DNA of 64,000 nucleotides from Tieghemiomyces parasiticus (GCA_027575765.1 JANBPT010000011.1:1-64000); one strand, 5' to 3'. Positions 30,188 through 43,712 are shown, numbered from the stretch's first letter. Numbers and translations: made by a program. Notes: generated from the sequence alone by a model not told the origin.

Positions 30188-33100
30188 GGCGGGGGTGAAC
30201 AAGGCGGACCACACACGGCGAACTTGGGTAAGCACGGCGCGGGGGCCGGTGAGGAGGAGAAAAAAGGGGCCGCGAGCGAGGTGATGATGAAGGGTGCGGA
30301 GCGGGCCAAGCGGTAGAGGCGGTCGGAGACGGACAACGGCGAGGACGGTGACGGTGGCGACGACCGCGATAGAGGGCGAAGTAAAGTAGGAAACGGCGAA
30401 AAGAGCGGCAGAGATGAAGCAAAGGAGGGTAAAGGGGAATGTCGCCATCCGAAGGTGCGGCGGAGGAGGGAGGAAGGGTGGGGAGGGGTGGAGGGCAGGT
30501 GACGGTGGTGGAGGGCGGTCGCTGCGCACAGGGAAGGGGGGTGAGTAAACGTCAGCAGAGTTACCGAGTGTGGTCCTTTCTCGAGACCGGGCCTAGGGGC
30601 GAGCGGGCGGACTAGAGCCAGGCAGGCGGAGTGAGAAGACGGGAGAAAGGCAGGGCGCGGAGTGCTGTCTCGTCCCCCTCAAGGCATACGCTGGCGATAA
30701 CGCAGAAGTAGTAAGGCGCTAGGGAAGGGCGTCGCTGGGGTTGGGTAGGCCTGACAGACGGTCTGGCGGGCAGTAATAAGGCCGACGCAACTGGAACTGA
30801 CCGCGTTTGCAATTATAGAAAGAAGAAGAAGAGTACTAAAGAAAGGCCAGGCAAGAAGTGGCCCAAGGTCATTGCGGCGGGTACCGGGGCATTGAACGGA
30901 GGGGGGGGGGGGCGCTGCAGACCAACAGAGGGGCCCATACCTCTCTTACCGGCCCTTCACTCGCTGCGTCACGCATACAGGCAATACGTAGCGGCAGACG
31001 TGCCAATATGCCGGCCGGGAGGTTAGGCCGCGGCCCTCTGCGTGAGGAGGGAGGGGCGGGCAGAATGTCTGCGCTTTACGAGAGACCATGGTGGGCCCTG
31101 CCAAGCCCGCCGCGTCATGTGCGGGATACCATGGTAAACACGGAAAGGGAACCGTGGCTATCCCCCCGGGAAGGGAGGCGGCCTTGGCCTACCCCTTGAC
31201 ATAAAAGCTCTTATCGCTCAGCCCCCAGGGCCATAAACCGCAACGGCGCCTTGCCGCTGTGGACAGGCGTCTGTGGTAACATGGCGGCAGGCAGACACAG
31301 GCGCTGGCGTACTTCAAGTCGACAGCAGCTGAGTCCTAAACTCGCGTTGCCTTACTGCCACGCCGCTCTCCCTTTAATCAAGTCGCATGCGGGTTGCTGG
31401 GAAGAGGAAGATGGAGGGGTACTTAAAACATCTGGTGCAACGTGAAGATTGGATATGCTGCATTGGCCACTGCCCAGTCCTACCATCGCAACGAAAGTGT
31501 GCAACGGACGAGCAGTGCGACCGCTAGGGCTTACATGTCTGCGAAACGGACAGGCCAGAGTATCAACAGCTACTCAGCCATGTAAACGGAGGGGACATAA
31601 CTGGCTGTTATACTGTAGAGGCAGGTCGGAGGGCGACCACTCAAGTTACGGCCCCTGCTTATATGCCGTACACGGGACACGAGGCATAATGCCCTAGGCC
31701 ACTGGCCTATAGAAAGATATATCTGCATGGCCTTGCGCGTGTCGTTCGCCATTGAGCTGTCTGGCACGTATGAATGTCCAAGCCGTCAACCCTTCGTGCC
31801 GCAATACTGGCCGTTTGTACCAGAGCCCAGCGAAACGGACATTTCCAATATCGCGGCGCTGGACAAAGCAGGCTGCGCATCGTAGCGACTGAAAGGGCCA
31901 CGTCGGCTACTCAGCACCTCCCCATCGTTATCCCTGGAACTCGGATAAACTGTTGGGGGGCACGGGACAATCGCCCTGTATGCCCTAGGTCACCGGGCCA
32001 TGCGTAGCCATTTTCCGGCCCACATACTCTTCCTTGGCTCCATAAGCGGTGATACGTATCCATGCGCAACGATGTGCCCATAGGACGAGGCGTTGCGCTG
32101 AAGACAACGAGCTACACCCGGCCAAGCTGTGGGCATTTACGTAGCGTCCGACTGAGCACGCCACCAAACGGTGTCGGAATCAATGCCAGGTTGATGATAG
32201 CCATAGCTGGCCAGCCAAAGCTAGACCCTTTTTTAAGGTGCATTGAGGCACGGACAGTTCAAACTAAAGGCCTGGGCAAGTCATTGTTGACCAACACACC
32301 CTGGATTGTTACTAACATGTCGCAATCGAGATCTCACCCCGACCCTGTCGTAGCACGCCGGCCCCCTGAGTCGGTCTACCAAGTACGGCCCACGCACCCT
32401 TCCCGACCCCGGGGAGACTCGGCCAGCCCATAGAATGAGCCAGTGCCTGACCCGACCCGGGCTCGCAACACACCCACCCTTTCTTTCGAGTCCTAGGCCG
32501 CCTAGGCGCGCACTGATCAATAGGTGGCCTATATGCGCGTACAGTAGGCTGGACAAGTGTTCCGAGGATCGGAGACTGAATTAACGAAGGGGGGAGTGTA
32601 AATCCCCTGTTCGACACGTTCCATACCCACGAATGATGTCAGACACCAACGCTACCAGGGGCTCAGTGGCCAATAGTTGTGGTGCTAGCAGGGCGATGGG
32701 ACGGGAAAAGCCAGAAGTCCACTATGCGCCGCCCAATTGGGACGACGGGGTTAATCGACAACTCTTAAGGGGCACAGGTGAGGGGGGGCAGGTAAAATGG
32801 CCATTTCGGGCCGGTAGCCCTTGTGACCCGCTGACTATTACTGGCGCGAATAGGCGGGGAATGGCACGGATAGGTGCGGGAGCAGGCGTAAGCCCAGAGG
32901 GGCAGATTGGCATTGAGTCGGCGAGTAGAGGTACTCGGCCCTGCAACCAGAGGTCTAGTGTCTACGCGTCACGGATAAGTACGACAGGCCTGGTACCCGC
33001 GATGACACGCAGGTACAGTGGGGGGGGGGGGAGGGCTGCACCGCACCTGCATAAGGCCCTGTATTATCCTTGCGCCTGCAACGAACTAGCACCTCTGCTG

Positions 33101-35378
33101 AGGGCGGGCCAGTTCCCGGGGGCTCACATAGGCGTCGTGGGAGACCGTTACGGCGTCAGACCCATGCGCCCTAGTTATACCCAGGGACCATCGTAGCAGG
33201 GCGGCATCATATGTCTAAAGTACCATCTCCCAGATGTCCAGCGTCCTGGTACGAGGCAAGTCGGATGGCGACTAGAGCCCCAGCCTTCCCGGGCACTACC
33301 CCCCGGTGCTTTTTTATCTATAATACACCAACCCGTGGCGCCTCTGCTAGCCATCCGATATGCCCAACTCAGGTCGCATGGCGGTGCCATACGAATATCA
33401 AATCGACCCACTCCCGCCGCAAGGGGCCGGCCCGCATCCAGTACAAACGGGACGGGCACTGAACACGGCCCAAGTCCATGCCATTCAGTGCTAATTCTAA
33501 CATGCACTGTTTAGCCAGTTTTGAGCTGGGGTCTCTATCAAATCAGGCTCCATTGTACCCATATGCCACTGGGAAGACGGCCACGTCTACCAGGTACCCA
33601 TATGGCGCCTTTGGTCGACACATGTGGGGCTGCCCGCCCTTAAACCAACCTAAACACCAGCGGAGGACGGGGGGCACTGTCGCCTGGTCCCCATGGGCGG
33701 GGTCATCAAGGGCAGCGCCGCCATCTAAAAAAAGAACCGCATCTCCCCCTCCCTATTCCCAGCGTAGTGGAGTTGGGTGGTGATTGGCGGGGGGAAGAGC
33801 CCCAGTCATCAGGGCCTGGCACACATGCTTGCCTCTTTAGCCCGTCCTTATTGAGCAGCATACAGCTATTCCCACAACAGCTGCTTGTACCACTCATTTG
33901 GCCGTCCACTTCCTGGACTGTTGGCTTACAGCGGGAATAAAAAGAATATGGCAGTGTGGACAGTGCAGCCCATACTCGTTCCCTCAAACGGATCAGTGTC
34001 TCAGGCCCTCATGCAGGTTGACTAATGCAGCGCCCAGTGGATGGCAGGCCCGGGCTTGCCACGCCGGCCTACTAAACGATCCGCTGCCAGCGGCTGTCTG
34101 GGCCCCCGTCTGACTTATCGCGGTGCGCTGGCCAAGGTGCCCCCGTCGGACCGATTCTCCGCACCCCACCTAGCATGCCAAACCTTCCATAACATCGCCA
34201 CGCTGCGCGCCTGCGTCGATGGACTTCCTCGGACACTGCTATTGAACATTCAGACCTGCACGCCCCTCCTCTCCACCTGACCATGCAGGCGCTATTTATG
34301 GCCGGTCCTGCGGGGAGCTGGTCCAAGCTTGCAGAAATAAAAGGGGGGAACGCTCGGGCATCACTGCGTCTTCCAACCTCACCGAGGTCAGAGCTGAAGA
34401 TCATGGCATTGCTAAGTGCTTCGGATAGGCGTTTCAGCGACACTATAACTTGCGTGGATTTGATAAGCGGGTGTTTTACCTACCCACTAATGGGCCCTTT
34501 TCACCCTCCCCCCCGCACTCACCCCTCCTCCAGTGCCCTTTTCCCCCTTAGCGCCCCTTATCTCCCCCCCTCTTCCTCCGCTAAAGCTCCATCAGCATCC
34601 ATGGCTCCCACTAGCTACCCACAAGTTGATTCTACACCCGTGCCATATACAACGCAACCGTAGCGCTCAACCGTTCTGCTCCACTTTGCCCTACTGCCAA
34701 CTATTTTTTCCACCTACTCCGCATCATGAGGTTTTAGCGTCTTTTTCCGTACCACTTGCCAGCACATCTACTTCGAGCAGCCCCGAACATCCGTTGCTTG
34801 TCCACATTCTCGCTCTAACCAGCATCGTCAGGCCTTGCATTACCCAAGCCACACTTACTCGCACAAGACAGTCTTGTAGCCGATTCCATCGCCAGCCCAT
34901 CACTCGCGTCCCCTAGTACACTATTAATCCCCACCCCCGCCACCTCTGGTCAATCTCCGCCGACCTGACTGTCTCCGCAGCGTACCGACCCCCTTCACCG
35001 GCCCACGCATACGAGTACGGAGCACCCAACGAGCCCAGTCGCTGTGCCCATCCCCCCCATCAACCTCTGCAGACTACCAACGCTTCGGGGGTGACAATCT
35101 GGCCAGTTGCCCGTCCTTTCTCTCCGTCCGTATGTCTCCCAACCCTGGACCCTACTGCTTGTAACCTAATCCTTCTTCACCTCCCGCTCGCACCCTCACT
35201 AGATTTGTCCGCTTCCCGTCCACTGACCCCTATTCCATACCTCCCCCCTGTCTGGCGCCTCGCGTAGCTTCGCCCCCTACCTTCACTTGTATAGTCTCCT
35301 TTTCCAGCCCACCCGTATCCTTCGACCCTCCCTCTTGCTACGCATTGCCTAATCCGTTCGAGTGCCGCGCCACCCGCT
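30188..35378. other. Long intergenic stretch without a recognised gene
   Basis: 30188-30600 is probably the BRO1 leader and promoter. 30850-34480 is GC-rich with G-runs (12 G at 30901-30912 and 12 G at 33020-33031) and only short, unrelated open frames. 34480-35378 is strongly pyrimidine-rich, typical of the 5' region of the following Sec7 gene. I see no domain, RNA gene or mobile element. Confidence 0.5.
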
Positions 35379-38360
35379 ATGGTGGCCCCCGTTGAAACTC
35401 TGCGTCCGACCATGTCTACCACTTCGGTACCCTACCCGCCCACTCGCCACCAACCACTCTCTGTCGAGGCTCCCGTTCGCCCAGTCGCTCCGGCCGTCGT
35501 CCTGGCGGTGCCGACGGCGTCGGATTCCGCAGCGGCCGACCCCGCATCGCCACTCTCTCGGTCGGCCCCCACCACCCGGCCACCGAGTACTGCTCAGCCC
35601 ACCCCACGCGTGCCACTGGTCGCCCGGCCTTCCGTACGGAAATTAGCCACCTCGCCCATCCCTCTGTCCGCCTCGTCGCGGACAGTCGATAAGTTGAAAG
35701 AGCAGCAACGACTCTCACGGCAGCGCAGCGTCCGACGGTCCAGGGACGCCGATTTCTACGCCCGGATCGAAGATACCCTCAACCACAAGGAGCGAGACCC
35801 TCGCGAGGTCCTAGACCACCTACGCCAGACCCATCCCAAATCCGAACTAGGCACTCTACTCGCCCGGAAAGATGGCTTCCACGAGGCCCTCCTGCAGACC
35901 TACATGTCCACCTTGGACTTCACCGGTCAGCCCCTCGACTTGGCACTCCGTAAGCTCCTGGGCGAGCTTCACTTACCCAAGGAATCCCAGCAGATCGACC
36001 GCATTATCCATGGGTTTGCCAAGCGCTATCACGAAAGCAACCCGGAACTTTTCGACTCAGCTGATGCCGTGTACAGCCTCGCTTTCTCCCTGATGCTCCT
36101 ACACACTGATGCCCACAATATCCACGTCAAGCATAAAATGACCAAAGAGCAGTACATCAAGATGACCCGTGGGATGGACACGGACTGTCGGGTGCCTAAC
36201 GAGGTGCTGGACATTTTGTACGACAATATTACCCACCTACAGTTCTTTTACGCCGACCAGATCGACCGTGCCGCCGGACCCACCCTGCAACCGCCGACCG
36301 CCCCCTCGGTGGGGGCCACCGCGACGGCCTTGCATACCCAGCGACCCTCCACTTCGTCCTCCCTTTCTTCGGCCTCCACTGCCGACGCCCTGGGTCGCGC
36401 GACTGACGTCCACCGCACGGGCAGCGTGTCGTCCCCGCAGCTCATCCCAGACGGGCCCGCCCCGCTCAGCCGGACCCAAAGCCAAAGCAGCGCCACGTCA
36501 GGCTTCTCATGGGTCAAGAAGAAACTGCTGGGTCGCTCGCAGTCCACCTCCCTACCGAACCGGCCGGTGGCCCTGATGCAGCAAGTCACCACTGCCATGC
36601 TCTCCCCCAAGTTGGGGCCTTACTCACCCAATCAGTCTCCCTACTCCTACCATGGCTCGCAGTCAATTCTTCGTGACGCCATCATGAAGGGTGTGTTCAA
36701 GATGAACGTGCCGCTCATGCGGCCGAACCGTCTGGCAGTGGGCGGCCGGGGCTCCGCCCCGTTGGCCATCGCCAACCACGCCGCCAACGAAAAGCCCACA
36801 CCCTCCGTCACCGTCCTGCGCTGTGCTAAGGAAGGGTTCCTGGTTCGCAAGGTGGACATCCTCGAGAACGGGAAGCGGGCCCCCATGCGCGGCTGGAAAG
36901 ACTTTTGGGTGGTACTCAGCGGCAGCCAGCTGGTCCTGTTCCGCAACATTGACTGGTTCCAGAATCCCAAGAATCGGATGCCGCCGGGCCAGCGCGCCGA
37001 TCCGGGCGCCGAAGGAGAGGGGGACGAAGGAGACGGCACTGGCGGGGCCTCGTTCCTCTCTACCTCGTCGTCATCCTTCGCGCTCAATCCCTTCTCGTTC
37101 AGTCGAGGTGACCAAAGCGTAAAGTACGCCAGCCCGCCCCCGAAACCGCACACCGTTATCCCCACCGTCAACGGCGTGTGCGTGCTGGACAGCGACTACA
37201 CCAAGTACCCCTATGTGTTCCGGTTTGTGGCTGGTGACGGTCGGCAGTACCTATTCCGGGCCTCGTCCGACGACGACGTGGACGACTGGATGGCCAAGAT
37301 CAACTACGCGGCCGCCTTCAAAACCTTGGCGGTCGCTACTCGCGGCGCTGCCACGCCGACCATCACCGTAGACTCGGACCAATGGGGTAATTTCCACGAC
37401 AGCGTTGACCTGGGTGCCGCCTACCACCGCACACCTACCTCGGCCGCCTCCGCCATCCACCTACCCTCTCAAATGTCCAGCCATGCGACCGGTTCCCTGC
37501 GAGGGCCGCTGCCGAGCGCGGCTGGTGGCTACACCCCCGGGGCTGGGTCGTTCCGCAAGCCCAGTCCCATGGCCTACAACCACCTATCCTTCTCCCCGCC
37601 GGCCAGCCCGCCTATCGGTGGCGGCCCAACCCCGCACCCGGCCTCTTCGACAGTAACGGCGCCCGTCAACCCTCCACCACCGATGGCCTCGCCCGATCCT
37701 GCCCAGGCTGTAGAGTCTATCCTTGCTGCCGACCGCAGTCTCTCCCGTAATGTCAAAGGCACCAGTCCATTAAAGGGTGGGGACGGGCCGGTCGGCACCA
37801 CCGCCGCCGCCGTGGTGTCCCCTGGCTCCTCTCTATGCCCACGACCGGGAAGTGCGCCCGCCGTGATTGTAGTGAGCACCGCGACGTCCCCGCGTCTATC
37901 TCGGGCGGCCACGGCCCCATCAATCCCGAGCCCGCCACCCATCGACCAACCTGGTTCCCTCCCGCGGCGCAGTGGTGGTGAGATTGGCTATCCACCGTCG
38001 TCTCTCCCGCCCCACCCGACTGCCACGCGGTCCTGTGGCCGCAACTCGTACGACGCCCTCCGGGACCGCATCGCCTTCTTATCTCGCCGTGAGATCCTCA
38101 AGGGAAAGATTGTGGAGCTGGAGGATCGAATCGCGGTACTCAAGCAGCGGTTGCAAGAAGACCTCCGTCTCCATCAACAGTTGGCCATTATGGTGCCGTT
38201 CCAAAAGACCACGCGGCAGCGCGCTACTATCGTCCTCGACAACCTACGGTCGCAGATCAAGAAGCAGTATCTGAACCTCCAAAAGTTTGAGTGTTACCGT
38301 GAGATTCTCGAGACTGATCTCGAGATTGAGATTGAGCTTGAGCGTGGGGACTGGGAGTGA
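35379..38360 (+). CDS. Arf guanine-nucleotide exchange factor with Sec7 and PH domains
   Basis: A single exon of 993 residues. Residues 1-115 are disordered. The Sec7 domain covers about 120-305, with ALRKLLGELHLPKESQQIDRI, where Glu202 occupies the glutamic-finger position, and YSLAFSLMLLHTDAHNIHVK. Sec7 domains eject GDP from Arf GTPases. A PH domain spans about 478-650 (KEGFLVRKVDILENGKR, GWKDFWVVLSGSQLVLF, DDDVDDWMAKINYA) and is split by a Gly/Ser-rich insert near 545-585. It should direct binding to membrane phosphoinositides. A Pro/Ser linker leads to a C-terminal coiled coil at about 895-990. The layout fits the fungal Syt1/Sec73-type exchange factors, but orthology is not certain. A second Met at residue 12 could also start translation. 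Confidence 0.9.
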   Translation: MVAPVETLRPTMSTTSVPYPPTRHQPLSVEAPVRPVAPAVVLAVPTASDSAAADPASPLSRSAPTTRPPSTAQPTPRVPLVARPSVRKLATSPIPLSASSRTVDKLKEQQRLSRQRSVRRSRDADFYARIEDTLNHKERDPREVLDHLRQTHPKSELGTLLARKDGFHEALLQTYMSTLDFTGQPLDLALRKLLGELHLPKESQQIDRIIHGFAKRYHESNPELFDSADAVYSLAFSLMLLHTDAHNIHVKHKMTKEQYIKMTRGMDTDCRVPNEVLDILYDNITHLQFFYADQIDRAAGPTLQPPTAPSVGATATALHTQRPSTSSSLSSASTADALGRATDVHRTGSVSSPQLIPDGPAPLSRTQSQSSATSGFSWVKKKLLGRSQSTSLPNRPVALMQQVTTAMLSPKLGPYSPNQSPYSYHGSQSILRDAIMKGVFKMNVPLMRPNRLAVGGRGSAPLAIANHAANEKPTPSVTVLRCAKEGFLVRKVDILENGKRAPMRGWKDFWVVLSGSQLVLFRNIDWFQNPKNRMPPGQRADPGAEGEGDEGDGTGGASFLSTSSSSFALNPFSFSRGDQSVKYASPPPKPHTVIPTVNGVCVLDSDYTKYPYVFRFVAGDGRQYLFRASSDDDVDDWMAKINYAAAFKTLAVATRGAATPTITVDSDQWGNFHDSVDLGAAYHRTPTSAASAIHLPSQMSSHATGSLRGPLPSAAGGYTPGAGSFRKPSPMAYNHLSFSPPASPPIGGGPTPHPASSTVTAPVNPPPPMASPDPAQAVESILAADRSLSRNVKGTSPLKGGDGPVGTTAAAVVSPGSSLCPRPGSAPAVIVVSTATSPRLSRAATAPSIPSPPPIDQPGSLPRRSGGEIGYPPSSLPPHPTATRSCGRNSYDALRDRIAFLSRREILKGKIVELEDRIAVLKQRLQEDLRLHQQLAIMVPFQKTTRQRATIVLDNLRSQIKKQYLNLQKFECYREILETDLEIEIELERGDWE

Positions 38361-41355
38361 GCGTCGCGACCTTGTACCCCGGGGAAGCGGGGAGGGAAGG
38401 AAGTCGCAGTCACGGTATATATTTTTTTTCCACCACACCACCCGCTTTCTGGACAATATACCGACTCCCTCCCCAATACCCTCTACCTCTAATCCTGCCA
38501 ACCCCCCTGCCTTTATCTCGCCCACCCTGTATTTTTCCACCTAATAGTTGCTCCTCAGTTCCCCCCCCCCGCACACACACACTGCCAATCATTTTATTAT
38601 TTTACATCCCCATGGTGGATCACCGCCCGTTCTCCTTAATCTGCACCAGAGGCTTTCGTCTCTATGGTCGTCCTATGTAAGACCCTGTTGTTGCTGATAT
38701 CCTCCTTGCTCCGTAACATTACTCGTATTGGTCACATTTACCCATTATAATTAGATTTTAATTTTTTTTCGCGTACTAGTCCTGACACGTAAAGAATCAT
38801 AGAAAACGCCAGGAATTGGTAAACGTAATATATGTGTGCGTGTGTGTGAGTGTATGTTCTCTATCACGACAAGCGATAATTCCTAATAGTGATATTGCAG
38901 TGAAGAAGAGCGGCTGTTGGCCCGGATGATGCACAATGATGTGCTATTTCTTTTTTCCGAGTGTGAGGGAGTGGGCATCAAGATGCAGGAAAAGCATGTT
39001 GAAAGTAATTAAATCATGAGAGATTGACTCGTTGTAGTAGGCTGCGTTGCAACCTAGGTGTCCCCCCCCCTCCCCTGAGGAGCCTCCCAGTCTTAAGGAC
39101 GCCGCCTCCCTCCAGGATCGGTCTTCCTAATGGAAACACCAAAAACTTCCAGCGCAGATGGTGCACATCCTTTGGTAGAATAGGAAGGCGGTGACCTTTC
39201 GACTTCAGAGGTGAACTCGACTCGATTCCGGATCCGCCTCTTCATGGAGAAAGGCCCGAAACCGAGCACCTCTGTCTACAACCAACCGGTTTTCCATTAT
39301 CACCCGAATCACACATATTTAAAGACCACGCATCGCCCATAATTGTAGGAACGCTAAGTATATATATAATTAACTCCTGTTTCCTTGGTTCAGATTGGGC
39401 CTGCTCGCCTTGTGACTCTCCCTCGGTCTTTCCTCGGATTGCTCCTCCCCTCGGGCAGCATACTCCGTCGCACCATTCCTGGCTTGACTTTGTTAATATG
39501 ATCATGCAATTTATAAATGCATATCTGCCATGGATACGATAGACAGGCTCCAGGTAGTTCGTACAAACTCTGAAGATATACAATGCAAACATAATGGTAG
39601 CACGCGTATCCAACTTATCGCATCAACATTAGATCCCAAGCCACCGTCGTTCTCCGAATTCTCCTAGCGTGCCGGTTCGCCATAGGGGGCTTTGGGTTCA
39701 ATAAGTCCAAGCTGCTTGGTCCGATACGGTATTTATTACGGCCTCCGCCGTAACCGTTAGAGACGTTGATGGCGCCCCGCCCCCCCCCCCTCATTGCCTC
39801 GGGAGGGGAAGGGGTCGGAATAAAATGGTGAACTCACTTTGTGAGATTTACTGTACTATTAGGTGACCATTACAATACTATTTCACCACCCCTGAATGAT
39901 CAGCGGAAGAGTGGAAGGGATATGTGGAAATAAAGGTGGTTCCAGTAGGGGTCACAGGTGACCATCACTCTACCTAGAAAGAAGGATGTGCATGTTTGAT
40001 GACCAGCGTGCCTTCTGTACGGGATCTTTTTTCTGGGTTCTGAGGCGCTCTCCTCCGTCTGTTACACGGACGAACGGGGGGGGGGCGTCACGGGGACTGA
40101 ACGATGGGATGGACCGTGACCGGTGACGTTGGTGGGGGTATCGATGGTAGAAGCCGCACTGTTATGTGTTTGTGGGCACGAGGCCATCCCCTCTCATCCA
40201 CCCTCTGGGTACTGGTCTCGGCCTTTAGCCATTTCGGATCGCTTGTCCTGGATCCAAAGGGTCTCACCTAGCCCCCCACCTTGCTGCCGCCACTCCTCGC
40301 CAGCGCGGTAATTCTAACCGAGACGTTTCACCGTGTCTTAGAGGACCGTGTAGTTTGGCGGTCTCTTGAACGCATCACTGGGCAGTAGACCCTCCTCCCC
40401 CCCTCTCCCTCTGAATCCCTAGGTCGGTCCACGCCCCCGGAGCTGTGGTTGGTCGTTTCTCTACGGCTGTCATGAGCTTGTGGCTAGATGTGGTGTCGTG
40501 TTCGGACACGTTTTCCCGAAGACCCGAACGATTGGTGAGGGCACGGCTGAGCAATTGTACCTGCACCTCCCCTCCCTGAAGGTACAGACCCCCTCTTTAC
40601 CAAGCTGCATAACGGTGGAGGGAGTCTTCTCCCGCCCCCCACCAACTTGTCCCCCATGTTTGACGTTGCCATTGGTACGCTTATTGTCCAGCTTCTGTCC
40701 TTTCGTGCGCCCTCATTCCCGGCGTGCACCCCTTAAATCTCGTCACCGCCTACCATCTTTGTCGGCCCCTCCTACCCTACCTACAGGACATAGTGTGCTT
40801 CCCTCTCCCTCGCATGTGCCCATCCCACCGTCAATCGAAGCTGCTCCACATATAAGCGGCGGCTCTCCCCTGTCGGCTGTTGTGTCCCTTCTACCTTACT
40901 CTACGATGCACCCCTGAGACACGTGCGCCTACGCCAGTCGCTTTCCCTTCCCGCCTCACGTTCTACCAGCCGACCCTTCTTGCGATTTCGCCTCCACTTC
41001 ACCCGACATCCTCGGTCCACGTTCCACCCCTTCCCACGTAGCCTATTCTTTTGGCGACAAGGCCTGGACCACTCTGCTGCCTTTTGTACCGCCGCTTACC
41101 CCGCACTCGTCATTCTGACCCTTATTGCATTCTTCGCATTTCTATTTCGTAATCTCATCTGTCGTGACCTAGTTCTCGCCCTTTCTATTTCTTCACTTCG
41201 TCACGCTTCTGATTTCTGCTATTCACCTTACGCTTCGGCACTCCTCCTCCAGCTTTTCCTTTTTCTTTAAACAAGGAAAAAAAATAACTACTCACCCCTC
41301 AGCCTCTACGCACCCTTCTCTATCCCGGATCCCTCCACCCCCCACAACCTCCACG
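38361..41355. other. Intergenic region between the Sec7 and MAF1 genes
   Basis: The first part looks like a 3' region (T-runs, AT-rich). It includes a C-run at 39780-39790 and a G-run at 40076-40085. From about 40560 it becomes pyrimidine-rich and should be the MAF1 promoter and leader. The open frames here are short. I see nothing else. Confidence 0.5.
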
Positions 41356-43253
41356 ATGAAGTACTTGGAAGTCCGCGAGTTCAGCACAATAACCCAGGCT
41401 CTCAACTTTGAGACTTCGGGAGAGAACAAGGTCAGCGGCCGCCTTGAAGCCTACTCCTGTAAGTTTTCACTATGATGGTCCATCGAGGCGCCACTGCCTG
41501 CTGTGACGGCTAGGCCCACGGGCTTGCAGTGTTATCAGAGGAACACTAGCTTGTCCTCGCGTCACTGTTGTGGTGACCACATAACACGGCCTCAGCCCCC
41601 CCTTTTTTGACTGTGCATATGTGCGCCCACGACTCACTGTGGATGTGAAAAACCCCATGGTTCGGGCGGCCGGCTGTGGGGGGGGGGAATCTGCGACGAA
41701 ACAGCTTCTAGTTCCCACCCCCTCCGTGTCCCCCCTTAGAGTTGCCCCACACCACTTTACTTCTCACCGCTAACCCCTCATTCTGCCCCACTTCACCGTT
41801 CGTGGTATCCCTCCACCCTCACCAGGCAAATCCGTAGCCGCCGATAAAAAGCTCTACAAGTTCTTTGAGAACAAGTTCCAGGAGGACTTGCTCGAGGCCG
41901 CCAGCCTGTCACCGGAGCAGTCACTCAGCCACATCATCTCGCCGTTCGGGCCCCTTACCGAGTCATCGTCGCGCAAGGTGCTTTTCTACCTGATCGCCAC
42001 TCTCAACGCATCCTTCCCGGACTACGACTTCCGCTCCATCAAGCCCGAGCAGTTTACGCACGAGCCGGACGTGACCGCCGTCATGAATGACATCAACTCG
42101 ACCTTGTTCACCGCTGGCAACACCTCCGCCATCCGCAGACACAACATGTGGGAGAACGTCGACGCCAACATTCACCTCGGCGAGGCCAGCGTCTACTCGT
42201 TCCATCCTGACGACGATGCCAACCCCTTTGGTGAGAACGGCTCCATGTAAGTCACACTCTTTAATTTCTAGTGGCTCTATGTAAGGCCCGGGACATGGTG
42301 CAGGGTGGAAGGCGTGCCGATCGCACGCCTCCCTTCCCACCATGTGACACCACCTACACTGACCCGCCACCTACTGCCTGCTCATAGACTTGTATAACTT
42401 AGACTCGCCAGTATATTTAGCTAGATTGTTAGTTTAGATATGGGGCCTGGACTCAGGTTCTGAGAGGCTTGCCTGCCCTTCACGGCACGAGCCCACGAAA
42501 CCTCCCCCCCATACCTATTCCAAACAAACCCCCCCTCCGGAGACGGGGACTTCTGGCCCCGTCTCCACCGTATTCAACATTGCTGATTTCTGAAAATTCC
42601 CTTTTCTCGAAATCCGTTCCGAATGCGTGACCCCCACCTCCTTGGGGACCCTGATCGTGTGTGCTCCCATGGTGCGTGCGTCGTTGTCCGCCACCCCCTC
42701 CCCACCACACTTCCCCTCCCCCGTCCCCGCCTGCGCTACCCGACACATCAGCTGGTCGCTCCACTACTTCTTCTTCAACCGCCACCTGAAGCGTGTGGTG
42801 TACTTTAGTTGCACCTGTCAAAGGTGAGTCACACCGGGTACCACTTTGCCCGGCTAATCCTTGTTTTCACTCCTTTTGCAAGACCCGAACTAACGTTGGT
42901 TAACTCTACGCCGATCGACCTTGTCTTCCCCCCCCCCGTGCACCAGCCCGACCTCCTATTCGGAGGAGGACGACGAGGACAGCTACGAGCTGACGGACGA
43001 GTATCCCATCACGATGCAGTTTAGCGACGTTGAAATGTCCCCACGGACCCGGCCGCTCCTGTAAGTCTCAATCTGTGTTACAGACTAACAAGGCGAACCT
43101 TTTTTTTTCCAAAGAGTGCCCAACTCCCCTTAACCGTATTTAGTATCCCGACGCTAAACCTTAACGACAATGTCCTTTCCCAAATCACCACCGCAACAAC
43201 CCTTGCCTAACAGACCCGAGCAAAGTAACCTTTATACCATCAAGGAGCTGTGA
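41356..43253 (+). CDS. MAF1: MAF1, repressor of RNA polymerase III (five exons)
   Basis: Exons: 41356-41458, 41826-42246, 42752-42823, 42947-43060 and 43214-43253, giving 249 residues (human MAF1 is 256). The start MKYLEVREFSTITQALNF, the A-box GRLEAYSCKSVAADKKLYK and the B-box SSSRKVLFYLIATLNASFPDYDF are diagnostic. The C-box is SMWENV-like, followed by WSLHYFFFNRHLKRVVYFSC. The tail is acidic (YSEEDDEDSYELTDEY). MAF1 binds Pol III and blocks its recruitment to tRNA and 5S genes when nutrients fail, under TORC1/PKA phosphorylation control. The last junction is the least certain: translation could instead stop at a TAA that overlaps the donor GTAAGT at 43061, which would remove 13 codons. Confidence 0.95.
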
Positions 43254-43712
43254 GCTCTCTGCGACGCTCGCAGGCGGATGCATGTATCCCTACTCCCTAT
43301 CACTGTATATTTAGTCTGTAGGCCAGCGGCTTCTAGCCGCGATAGGTGGTTTTCTTTTAGCACTCCGAAATCCACGTGCGTTAGTTTCTGAGACATATTT
43401 TTTACTTGTCATTCACTTTGGTATTTTAAGGGAGGAAAGCTAGCGGACTTGAGGTCGGCTAAACATCACTGCTGGCCCTCGTTACCCGTCACCTTTCTCT
43501 AAACACCTTTATATTATATAATGCAACCTATCAACTCTCACCTTCGTCCAATGCCGTGTTCACGTGCAACAATTGGGGGTGCCGGATCCGACTATCTGCT
43601 TCGATATATTGATTATAGGCGTCATCATCGGATTCGCGGCCGACACGAAAGTAGTTGCAGATAGGTGAATCGAAAGGCGAGTGCCGGGCTAGCGACAGGA
43701 CTCTAGGCAAGA

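Noticed and set aside
30188..30529. N-terminal extension of the BRO1 protein with a hydrophobic stretch
   Set aside because: It starts with GTG, is low-complexity, and precedes the exact point where BRO1 domains begin. It is more likely leader sequence.
40923..41270. 115-codon plus-strand frame with hydrophobic end
   Set aside because: It starts with GTG and lies in the pyrimidine-rich leader of MAF1. The composition explains it.
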